Below, piece by piece: positions 42,850-49,672 of a DNA stretch of 49,672 nucleotides. The DNA is taken from the NCBI GenBank assembly GCA_025362495.1, contig JANYGI010000230.1:1-49672 (forward strand), given 5' to 3'. The notes beneath the pieces are model-generated. The model was not told where the DNA came from, searched no databases, and saw only the letters and a program-made list of their open reading frames with translations. Position numbers and translations under genes: made by a program. Each line of letters opens with the position of its first letter. Positions within the stretch are counted from its first letter, which is position 1. This DNA is from Byssovorax sp. GTDB lineage: Bacteria; Myxococcota_A; Polyangia; Polyangiales; Polyangiaceae.

Positions 42850-45344
42850 TCCTCGTCGCGAAGACCTACTGGGCGGGCGCGCCCTTCGACTTCCGCCGCC
42901 CGCCCCGCGCCAGCGTCGAGCCCGTCGCCATCAAGGCCGCCGATCACCGCGACGTCCGCGGCCTCTACTGGACGCCCGAGGGCGCGCCTCGCCCGCGGGT
43001 CGCCGTCGTCGCCATGCACCCGCGCGTCGACTTCACGCGCCACTACACCTTCCCTCGCCTGGTCGACGCCGGCATCGGCTGCCTCGGCGCCACCACGCGC
43101 AGCGGCGGCAACGACACCGATCTCGAGCACGAGGCCATCGTCCTCGATCTCGCCGCGTGCATCCGCTTCCTCCGCGCCGAGCGCGGCGTCGAGACTGTCA
43201 TTCTCCTCGGCAACTGCGGCGGAGGCTCGCTCGCCGCCTTCTACCAGGCCGAAGCCCGACTACCACCCTCCGAACGCCTCGCCCGCACCCCGGCCGGCGG
43301 ACCCACCCACTTCGCCTCGGCCGAGATGAGCCCCGCCGACGCGATGATCTACGTCGCCGCCCACCGCGGTCAGGGGAAGGTCCTCGGCGAATCGATCGAT
43401 CCTTCGGTCATCGACGAGAGCGATCCTCACGCGACCAATCCGGATCTCGACATGTACGATGTCCGCAACGGGTTTCGCCCGGCGCCCGAGTGGAGCGAGT
43501 ACCCGGACGAGTTCGTGGCCCGCTATCGCCAGGCCCAGCGCGCCCGGGTGCTCCGCCTCGACGCGCGGGCGAGAGAGCTCCTCGCCGACAACCGCGCTGC
43601 CGCGGACGCGGCAAAGGAGCCTGGCTTCGCGGCGCTGCCCTTCCCGGCCCGACAGGCGATCGAGCGGCGCGCCGCCTGCGAGCCGGTCATGGTCGTCTAT
43701 CGCACGATGGCGAGCCTCCATTACACGGATCGTCGACTCGACCCTTCGGACCGCGAGTATGGCTCTCTCCTCAGCGATCGCCCCGATCTCATGAACCAGG
43801 CGCTCCTCGGGTTCGGCCGGATCTGCACGCCGCGCGCGTGGCTCTCCACCTGGTCCGGCGCCTCGTCGAACGCGGATCTCCTGCGCAACCTCGGCCGGAT
43901 ACCGACTCCCACCCTCGTGGTCCACGCGGGCCGCGATCGCGAGATTTACCCCCGCGCCGACGCGGCACCGATCTTCGCCGCGGTCGCCGCCGTCGACCGC
44001 ACGTTCGTCGAGCTGCCCGACGCGCGGCACTACTTCGAGCCCGACTCCGGCGTCGCGGCCACGCCGGACATCGATCGCTTGATGGATGGAGTGCTCTCCT
44101 GGATCGGCGAGCGCTTCGAGATCGCGGCGCCGACAGGGCCTGTCGCGCTTGCCACTCCGGCGCCGGCGCGACACCCGTACTCGGCCTCGTGGCGATTCCC
44201 TCCCTCGGGGCGACAGCCGCTGCCCGGCGGGCTCCGGCGGATCAACCTGCACGATCTCGCGGCGCGGCCCGAGCGCTTCGAGCATCACCTCGTCGTGGTC
44301 GCCGCGGTCGGCGCGGCGCAGCTCGAGATCGTCACGGCGTCGGAGCCTCTGGCCTTCGGTCACCGCAACATCTCCGACGAGTACGCGATGTCGCTGCCCA
44401 CCGGCGACGCGATGCTCGACGCCTTCCCGCTCCGGACCTTCCTCGCCGATCCGGGCAGCCTCGCCGACGTGGGGCGCGTCAATCATCGCGCGGGCGATCT
44501 CGTGCTGCACCCGTATGGCCTGCTCCACTGGCCCGGTCGGCTCCGGCCGCCGTACGAGCCGATGCGCTTCCCGGCCGGCATGCGGCGCTGTGGCCTCTCG
44601 CTCGTCTACTGCGCGTCGCAGCCCTCGCCGCCGACCGAGCGGCCCCTCTTCGTCAGCGCGGGGCGCGAGGCCGACGCCAAGGCCTACGGCGACGACGTCG
44701 TGCCCTTTCTCCTCGCCGAGACCGGGCGCGATCCCGGGGCCACCCTCGCCGCCGTCGGCGACACGACGCTCGATCTCCTGGTCGCGCCGCGTCACCTCGC
44801 GCTCCCGCGCGGCGGGTACGTGGTGGTGCTCGAAGCCACGCCGGATAGCCTTCATTTTGCGGGCGATCTCATCCACGTGCCCCCGGGCGAGGCCGTGCCG
44901 ACCGAGGGCCTCTTGCGGGCTCTCCGGCTCTCGTCACCGATCGCCGCGCCGGCCGAGCCGCCCCCGAGCTGGACCGCGCTGCCGCCGGCTCCCTTCCCCG
45001 TCTTCGAGGCCGCCCCGCCGGGCGAGCTGCCCGTGCAGATTGGCAGTCTCGTGGTGGAGGCCGCCTCGCCCACCGCCGTGAAGGTGCGAATCGATCGCGC
45101 TGTCGCCGGCGAAATCCCCCGGTTCTGGCTGGCGAGGATGCTCTTCCGCGTCGCGCTCCACGGCTATGCGATTGGCTACGTCGAGACCTACGGCGGCTTC
45201 TACTACGATGATCGCGAGGGCCGTCACCGGATGGGCGTGCGCGGCCACGGTCATGTCGATATGACCGCCGAGGCCCTGCGCGCCGCGCTGCCGCGGCTCT
45301 ACCGCGCTGTGGCGCCGGCCGGGTACACCGAGCACCCGACCTGA
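42846..45344 (+). CDS. alpha/beta hydrolase fused to a cupin-like domain
   Basis: An 832-residue protein. Residues 1-435 are an alpha/beta hydrolase: strand VAVVAMHPRVDF, nucleophile elbow LLGNCGGGSLAAFYQ with Cys124 where relatives usually have Ser, acid in LVVHAGRDREIYP and His in LPDARHYFEPD. Residues about 460-730 are beta-rich and resemble the jelly-roll of homogentisate dioxygenase-type cupins: LAFGHRNISDEYAMSL, NHRAGDLVLHPYGLLHWPGR and CGLSLVYCASQ. About 100 further residues at the C terminus end in a charged helix. Such a fusion could couple ring or side-chain oxidation to hydrolysis of the product. No signal peptide. The start overlaps the stop of a short leader frame; 114 nt separate it from ppc. 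Confidence 0.75.
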   Translation: MILVAKTYWAGAPFDFRRPPRASVEPVAIKAADHRDVRGLYWTPEGAPRPRVAVVAMHPRVDFTRHYTFPRLVDAGIGCLGATTRSGGNDTDLEHEAIVLDLAACIRFLRAERGVETVILLGNCGGGSLAAFYQAEARLPPSERLARTPAGGPTHFASAEMSPADAMIYVAAHRGQGKVLGESIDPSVIDESDPHATNPDLDMYDVRNGFRPAPEWSEYPDEFVARYRQAQRARVLRLDARARELLADNRAAADAAKEPGFAALPFPARQAIERRAACEPVMVVYRTMASLHYTDRRLDPSDREYGSLLSDRPDLMNQALLGFGRICTPRAWLSTWSGASSNADLLRNLGRIPTPTLVVHAGRDREIYPRADAAPIFAAVAAVDRTFVELPDARHYFEPDSGVAATPDIDRLMDGVLSWIGERFEIAAPTGPVALATPAPARHPYSASWRFPPSGRQPLPGGLRRINLHDLAARPERFEHHLVVVAAVGAAQLEIVTASEPLAFGHRNISDEYAMSLPTGDAMLDAFPLRTFLADPGSLADVGRVNHRAGDLVLHPYGLLHWPGRLRPPYEPMRFPAGMRRCGLSLVYCASQPSPPTERPLFVSAGREADAKAYGDDVVPFLLAETGRDPGATLAAVGDTTLDLLVAPRHLALPRGGYVVVLEATPDSLHFAGDLIHVPPGEAVPTEGLLRALRLSSPIAAPAEPPPSWTALPPAPFPVFEAAPPGELPVQIGSLVVEAASPTAVKVRIDRAVAGEIPRFWLARMLFRVALHGYAIGYVETYGGFYYDDREGRHRMGVRGHGHVDMTAEALRAALPRLYRAVAPAGYTEHPT

Positions 45345-45351
45345 TCGACGC

Positions 45352-45552
45352 TCAAGCGGCCTTCGGCAGCGCGATCCGGCGGCGGATCAACCCGAGTACG
45401 GCCTTCTCTAGATCGAGGTACCGGAAACCTTTGCCGTGGCGGACTCGCCGGAACCCAGGCGCGGTATCGTCGACGTACCGGAGGTGGGCTTCACGCGCCG
45501 TGACCGCTGGATCGACCGCCGCGGGTTTCGGGAGCTTGCGCAATGACATCAT
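45352..45552 (-). pseudogene. remnant of DNA topoisomerase IB, N-terminal fragment
   Basis: The 66 codons from the ATG at 45552 encode KLPKPAAVDPAVTAREAHLR, then YVDDTAPGFRRVRHGKGFRY and LDLEK, which match the N-terminal region of bacterial type IB topoisomerases (LRYVsDxxPGirRrrxGxGFxY). The usual continuation (RIRALAIPPAW) is reduced to LIRRRIALPKAA and then a stop. The catalytic domain, about 250 residues, is missing and the next gene begins 8 nt away. The gene therefore looks truncated by deletion. An alternative is a small stand-alone protein; the loss of the conserved end makes decay more likely. Confidence 0.6.
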
Positions 45553-45816
45553 CGTCTCTCGAGAGAGGCGAGCGAGCTGCACGCCAGTCCTGGACCAGCA
45601 GCACCGTGCAGACAGCGTACCAATCCTCGCACCTGCGCACGACAGGGCACGAACCCCTGAGTACCTGCGCAATCGCGCCCCACGTGACCGCGCCGCCACG
45701 CTCACGCGACTTCCATTCGGACCCGACTATCCCACCAGGTCACGGAGGCACGCATCCTGCAGCGCCGCGGCGGACCATCGACTACCCAGGTCGCGATCCC
45801 GAGCGAGGAGGAAGCC

Positions 45817-46032
45817 ATGCCCCAGGGTGATAAATCGAAGTACACGGACAAGCAGAAGCGCCAGGCAGCTCACATCGAGCAGAGCTACGAAGAGCGCGGC
45901 GTCGGCGAAAAAGAAGCGGAGAGCCGGGCGTGGTCCACCGTCAACGCCGTGAGCGGCGGCGGGAAAAAGAGCGGCTCTGGCCGCGCGAAGAAGGCCACGG
46001 CGAAGGTCGCCAGGCCGCCCACCAGGCGCTGA
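45817..46032 (+). CDS. small Lys/Gly-rich protein, KGDKSKYTDKQKR family
   Basis: A 71-residue basic protein: MPQGDKSKYTDKQKRQAAHI, then EQSYEERGVGEKEAESRAWS and a Gly/Ser/Lys-rich tail (SGGGKKSGSGRAKKATAK). This is a widespread small family, sometimes annotated as a plasmid-stabilisation protein without good evidence. The helical N-terminal half followed by a basic tail suggests nucleic-acid binding. AGGAGGAA just upstream is among the best ribosome-binding sites in the window. In other genomes the family is often near stress and DNA-repair genes; here a topoisomerase IB remnant lies 265 nt away. Confidence 0.82.
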   Translation: MPQGDKSKYTDKQKRQAAHIEQSYEERGVGEKEAESRAWSTVNAVSGGGKKSGSGRAKKATAKVARPPTRR

Positions 46033-46115
46033 ACCTCCCACCCCAGCACACCAATCGCTGGTCGAAGCGCGAATAGCGCTATCGGTGGAGCCCGCTTGCT
46101 GGCAGGATGCCTTAC

Positions 46116-47318
46116 ATGGCAGCAAACGAGCCACCAAGGCACTCGATCGCGCCGAACATCGCGGACGAGGACACGTTTCGTCCCACGACCGACCATCCGC
46201 CCCCACTCGGCCGACAGAGCCTCTCGGGGCGTCCGAGTCGGCTTTCCATTTACGAGCAAATATTCAAGCCTCGCTGGAAGCCGTGGTCGCCCCGCCGCGT
46301 CGTGGCGTCCACGATGGCCTTCGGGCTGCTGATGGGGGCGCTGGTCGTCCTGTTTCCGAAGCTGGTCTCCATCACCAAAGTTCACATCTTCCGCACGGCG
46401 GCGACGATGGCAGTCGTCCCGGCGGAACAGGCGCCCACGGTGGCGCCCGCGCTGACAGCGGGGGTCGAACGTGCCGACGCCGCGCTCGTCCGCAAGGGCC
46501 GGAGCCCCCTGGCGGGCGGGCTGCTCATGATCCCTCCGGCGTTCGCCTCGACCGACGGGCGCTACGATCTGGTGATCCATTTTCATGGCAACACCGATCT
46601 CGTCGAGGAGAGCTACGATCGCATTCCGCTGAACGCGGTGGTGGTGATCATGAACCTCGGCAATGGCTCTGGCCCCTACGAGGATCGGTTTGCCAACCCG
46701 CTCGCGCTCCCCGAGGTCCTCGGGCGCGTGCAGACGACGATGGAGAAGCGAGGCCTGCGGACCCCGGCGCGGAGCCGCCTGGCGCTCTCGGCCTGGAGCG
46801 CCGGTTACGGCGCGGTGCTCCGCATCCTCGAGCAGCCCGCGCTCGCCGACCAGGTCGACGCGGTGGTCCTCCTCGACGGCATTCACTGTGGCTACAAGCC
46901 GCAAAGCACCGAGCTTCAGCTCGAGCGAATCGCCCCGTTCGAGCGCTTTGCCCGCGCCGCGATCGACCATGGCAAGCTGTTCTCGATCACCCACTCGGAG
47001 ATCACCCCGATTGGCAATTACGCCGGCACGCGCGTGACGACGGACGCGCTCCTCCAGCTCGTCGGCGTCGAGCGGACGCTGGGCGGAGAGACGCCGCCGC
47101 AGGTGGCGCTCACGTCGATCGACGGGGTGATCGCGAAGAAGTCGATTCGCCCCCTCGTGCCCCGGAGCGAGGCCCATTCGGGTGGGCTCCACGTCCGCGG
47201 CTACGTGGGAGACCAGCCCGAGCACCACACGATGCACCTCATCGAGATGTCGGTGACGGCGCTCCCCGACCTCGTCCACCACTGGGCCGCTCCGGCCGGG
47301 GCGATCGAGGCGAAGTAG
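46116..47318 (+). CDS. membrane-anchored alpha/beta hydrolase-like protein
   Basis: About 400 residues. A polar N-terminal stretch of about 60 residues is followed by one membrane helix (VVASTMAFGLLMGALVVLF) and then a hydrolase-like domain: YDLVIHFHGNTDLVEESYD (oxyanion strand), RLALSAWSAGYGAVLRIL (serine elbow), VVLLDGIHCGYK and LFSITHSEITP, with a late histidine pair PEHHTMHL. It would act outside the inner membrane. I use the ATG at 46116, which has AGGA eight bases upstream; an ATG nine bases earlier has the purine stretch too close. The substrate is unknown. Confidence 0.78.
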   Translation: MAANEPPRHSIAPNIADEDTFRPTTDHPPPLGRQSLSGRPSRLSIYEQIFKPRWKPWSPRRVVASTMAFGLLMGALVVLFPKLVSITKVHIFRTAATMAVVPAEQAPTVAPALTAGVERADAALVRKGRSPLAGGLLMIPPAFASTDGRYDLVIHFHGNTDLVEESYDRIPLNAVVVIMNLGNGSGPYEDRFANPLALPEVLGRVQTTMEKRGLRTPARSRLALSAWSAGYGAVLRILEQPALADQVDAVVLLDGIHCGYKPQSTELQLERIAPFERFARAAIDHGKLFSITHSEITPIGNYAGTRVTTDALLQLVGVERTLGGETPPQVALTSIDGVIAKKSIRPLVPRSEAHSGGLHVRGYVGDQPEHHTMHLIEMSVTALPDLVHHWAAPAGAIEAK

Positions 47319-47362
47319 GGGCGCCTTCCGCGCGCTCATGCACCCGAGATCGCGCAAAATCC

Positions 47363-47381
47363 TGACCCGTGATCCGGGTCA
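47363..47381. promoter_or_regulatory. perfect inverted repeat upstream of the aminopeptidase
   Basis: TGACCCG-TGATC-CGGGTCA has 7-bp perfect arms and a 5-nt spacer, 22 nt before the aminopeptidase ATG. With no T-tract and its position before the gene, it looks more like an operator than a terminator. Confidence 0.42.
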
Positions 47382-47403
47382 ATTCATGCGATAGTCCGCC
47401 GCC

Positions 47404-48954
47404 ATGGCGACTCCCCTCCTCCGCTGCGCGGCCCCGACGGCTCTCACCGACACCGATCCCACGACGCGCTTCGACGCGCTGATCGTGGTCGCCCCCGCGC
47501 CGATCGCGCGCAGCGCGGCGAAGCTCCCGCTCGGCGAGGCCATCCTCGCGGCGATCACCGCGGCTGCCGTGACGGACGCGTCGCTCGCGCGCGGGCCGCG
47601 GCCGGCCGTGGTGCTCGCGGTTCCCGGGGCGCCGGGTGGACGGGTGATCCTCGCCCCGACGGCGGCGCTGACCGACGACGTCGACGACGCCCGCGCCATC
47701 GCCGAGGCCGCGTCGGCGGCGATGACCCGCGCCGTCGACGCGGGGGCCGTGGCGCCGCTCCTCGCCGTCGTCGCCCCCGAGGGGGCCCGCTTCGCCCGCG
47801 CGCTCGAGGTCGCGACCCTCGGGGCCCTGGGGAGCCAGTGGTTTCCCCTCGAAGGGCGCGAGGCCGGCAAGGCGCCGGCGGGGGCGAAATGCCTCGGTGT
47901 TCTCGGTCTCGACGAGGCCCGCGCGCGCGAGCTGGCGGCGATCGAGCTCGGCCGCGTGCTCTGCCGCGACATCACGGGGACCGAGCCCGAGCGCATGGCG
48001 CCGCTCCGCGCGGCGGCCCTCTGCGAAGAGGCCTTTGCCGGCACCGGCGTCACCGTCACGGTCGAGCGCGACGTCGCGGCGTATCCCCTCCTCGCGGCCG
48101 TGGCCCGCGCCTCGATGCAGGTCGAGCGCCACAAGCCCTGCGTGGTGACGCTCGATTACCGCCCTCGGGGCGAGATCACCCGCACGATCATCGTCTGTGG
48201 CAAGGGCGTGACGTACGACACCGGCGGCGCCGATCTCAAGACCGATGGACACATGGCGGGGATGTCGCGCGACAAGGGCGGCGCCGGCGCGGCGGCGGGC
48301 TTCCTCCGCACCGCGGCGGCCCTGCAAATCCCGGGCGTCCGCGTGATTGCGCTCCTCGGCATGGTGCGCAACAGCATCGGCGAGGACGCGTTCGTCAGCG
48401 ACGAGATCATCCGCTCCCGCGCCGGGCAACGGGTGCGGATCGGCAACACCGACGCCGAAGGGCGGCTCGTGCTGGCCGATCTGCTGGCCCGCGGGAAGGA
48501 GATCGCCGAGGGCGCGCCCGGGCCTCTCCTGATGTCGCTCGCGACGCTGACGGGCCATGTTTACCGCGCCTACGGGCCCTACACCGGCGCTGTCTCCAAC
48601 GCACCTGCGCGGGCCGGCGGGCACGTCGACGCCCTCGACGCCCTCGGCGAGCTCTGGGCCGAGCCCTGGGAGAAGAGCCGCCCGCGCCGCGAGGATTACA
48701 CGATGGTCGCCCCGCGATCGAGCGCCGAAGACGTGGTGTCGGCCAACCGCCTCGCCTCGGTCAACACCGCGCGAGGCCACCAGTACCCGTTCGCGTTCCT
48801 CGACATCGCGGCGGGCCTGCGCGGCGGGGCGCTCCCGTTCATCCACGTCGACATCGCGGGCACCGTGGCCGAGGGCGCAGACTGGCAGTTTGGCAAGCCG
48901 ACCGGCGTGCCGATCGCCACGCTGGCGGCCTACCTGGCGCGGGCGGCGCGCTGA
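47404..48954 (+). CDS. M17 leucyl aminopeptidase family protein
   Basis: A 516-residue metallopeptidase of family M17 (PepA type), which removes N-terminal residues from peptides and uses two metal ions. The C-terminal catalytic half holds GKGVTYDTGGADLKTDGHMA with Lys267, MSRDKGGAGAAAGF, and NTDAEGRLVLADLL at 348-361 with metal ligands Asp350 and Glu352 and the catalytic Arg354. The N-terminal 170 residues form the usual variable domain. The length is normal. A small difference is RDKGGA where most have DMGGA. The enzyme is probably cytoplasmic. Only one nucleotide separates its stop from the zinc-ribbon gene. Confidence 0.93.
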   Translation: MATPLLRCAAPTALTDTDPTTRFDALIVVAPAPIARSAAKLPLGEAILAAITAAAVTDASLARGPRPAVVLAVPGAPGGRVILAPTAALTDDVDDARAIAEAASAAMTRAVDAGAVAPLLAVVAPEGARFARALEVATLGALGSQWFPLEGREAGKAPAGAKCLGVLGLDEARARELAAIELGRVLCRDITGTEPERMAPLRAAALCEEAFAGTGVTVTVERDVAAYPLLAAVARASMQVERHKPCVVTLDYRPRGEITRTIIVCGKGVTYDTGGADLKTDGHMAGMSRDKGGAGAAAGFLRTAAALQIPGVRVIALLGMVRNSIGEDAFVSDEIIRSRAGQRVRIGNTDAEGRLVLADLLARGKEIAEGAPGPLLMSLATLTGHVYRAYGPYTGAVSNAPARAGGHVDALDALGELWAEPWEKSRPRREDYTMVAPRSSAEDVVSANRLASVNTARGHQYPFAFLDIAAGLRGGALPFIHVDIAGTVAEGADWQFGKPTGVPIATLAAYLARAAR

Positions 48955-48955
48955 G

Positions 48956-49609
48956 ATGGACCTCCCCTGCCCGCGCTGCCCGAACGCGTCGCTGACGCCG
49001 CGGGACGTGATCCCCGCGGGCGGCGGAGCCCCGGCCGAGGTGCATTGCTGCGCTGCCTGCAAGGGCGTCTGGCTCGACGAAGCGACGTTGATGGCGATCT
49101 GCCCGACGGTGTCGCATCTGGCCGCGCACCGCGACGAGGTGGTGTTGACGGGCGCCGCCGGCGCGGGGATCGCGGTGTGTCCGCGCTGCCGGCTCACTCC
49201 CTATCAGGTCGAGTTGCTGGGCGTCGCCATCGACTTCTGCGTGCATTGCCACGGCGTGTGGCTCGACGGCGACGAGTACGCAGAGTCGATGCTGGACGGC
49301 GGCGAGGCGCGCCCCGCGCAGCGGCGATCGGCGTATCGAGAGGCCGGCAATCGCGTCGCGCGCGGCGAGGTAAAATGCGTCGACTGCGGCTCTGTCGTCC
49401 CGATCGATCGCACGTTCATGCGCGAGAACGGGCACACCTGCGCGGCCTGCAACTCCAGGCGCGAGCTCGCCGCGGCGGACGCGCGGGCGGAGGAGAGCGG
49501 GAATACGACGTGGCTGGCCGGCGAGATCCGGATCCGGGACCAGCAGCAAACGCCGCTCGAATCGCTGGTGGAGTCGCTGTCGGATTTCCTGGGGTGGAAC
49601 CGGCGCTGA
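48956..49609 (+). CDS. TFIIB-type zinc-ribbon protein
   Basis: A 217-residue protein with three C-x2-C zinc knuckles. The first two are zf-TFIIB repeats: CPRCPNASLTPRD paired with CCAACKGVWLDEATL, and CPRCRLTPYQVELL paired with CVHCHGVWLDGDEY. The third is CVDCGSVVPIDRTF paired with TCAACNSRRE. The GVWLD signature appears twice and is the family hallmark. Function is not established; metal storage, chaperone or nucleic-acid roles have been suggested for relatives. The C-terminal helix is amphipathic (LESLVESLSDFLGWNRR). The ATG at 48956 follows the aminopeptidase stop by one base, so the genes are coupled. After its stop, 63 nt remain with nothing visible. Confidence 0.87.
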   Translation: MDLPCPRCPNASLTPRDVIPAGGGAPAEVHCCAACKGVWLDEATLMAICPTVSHLAAHRDEVVLTGAAGAGIAVCPRCRLTPYQVELLGVAIDFCVHCHGVWLDGDEYAESMLDGGEARPAQRRSAYREAGNRVARGEVKCVDCGSVVPIDRTFMRENGHTCAACNSRRELAAADARAEESGNTTWLAGEIRIRDQQQTPLESLVESLSDFLGWNRR

Positions 49610-49672
49610 GGGTCTGGAGAGCGCCGACAGCTTCCAGGCCTGCGCCGACATCGACGTGGACGCTGCCCAACG

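Noticed and set aside
45553-45816. Search for a small gene or attachment site between the topoisomerase remnant and the small basic protein
   Set aside because: No frame with a good start, no tRNA end and no matching direct repeats were seen in these 264 nt.

Overview
The window is about 49.7 kb of very GC-rich bacterial DNA with tightly packed genes and strong third-position GC bias, which is why long false frames run opposite the real genes. Lipoproteins with Ser/Thr/Gly-rich stalks after the lipid-modified Cys, many hybrid histidine kinases and DUF4388 response regulators, an alpha-2-macroglobulin, and MMPL/LolA-like/DUF1302-like export genes together suggest a Myxococcota chromosome, probably Polyangiales. 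That is an inference from gene style; there is no rRNA or other marker. No tRNA, rRNA, CRISPR array, insertion sequence or prophage was seen.

Layout. 1-2.2 kb: a lipoprotein cut by the window edge, an NTF2-like protein and a stalked lipoprotein. 2.6-3.3 kb: a small unknown protein and a DoxX-like membrane protein. 3.4-13.7 kb (minus): an envelope operon read as MMPL/RND exporter, LolA-like periplasmic carrier, DUF1302-like outer-membrane barrel, alpha-2-macroglobulin. 13.9-17 kb: small envelope proteins (a lipoprotein, a GspC-like PDZ protein, a lipoprotein gene broken by an in-frame TAG) and an ADP-ribosylglycohydrolase. 17-20.3 kb (minus): gloA, HAD 5'-nucleotidase and an NFACT/RqcH-like protein, closely spaced or overlapping. 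20.5-23.3 kb (minus): BBE-type flavoprotein and lipoprotein amidohydrolase, coupled by ATGA. 23.5-27.7 kb (plus): circularly permuted ATP-grasp, alpha-E protein, and a fusion of a class II amidotransferase-like domain to a transglutaminase. 27.7-38.5 kb: a signalling island of two response regulators, a degenerate hybrid kinase, a REC-PAS-GAF kinase and a 1493-residue poly-HAMP hybrid kinase. 38.6-49.6 kb: a coiled-coil protein, a Cys-rich lipoprotein, ppc, an alpha/beta hydrolase-cupin fusion behind an 18-codon leader frame, a topoisomerase IB remnant, a small KGDKSKYTDKQKR-type protein, a membrane-anchored hydrolase-like protein, an M17 leucyl aminopeptidase and a zinc-ribbon protein.

How they work together. 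The envelope operon looks like a lipid or hydrophobic-compound route from inner to outer membrane, with a protease trap. The ATP-grasp/alpha-E/transglutaminase set is a known predicted amidoligase (peptide-forming) system; here its amidotransferase-like domain has lost the Cys nucleophile and the oxyanion Asn. The signalling island mixes competent and dead phosphotransfer domains, suggesting scaffolding or allosteric control. The most unusual items are the TAG-interrupted lipoprotein, the altered amidotransferase-transglutaminase fusion, the pseudo-kinase, the hydrolase-cupin fusion with a Cys nucleophile, the pseudopilin-like module inside the alpha-2-macroglobulin, and the leader frame overlapping the hydrolase start.
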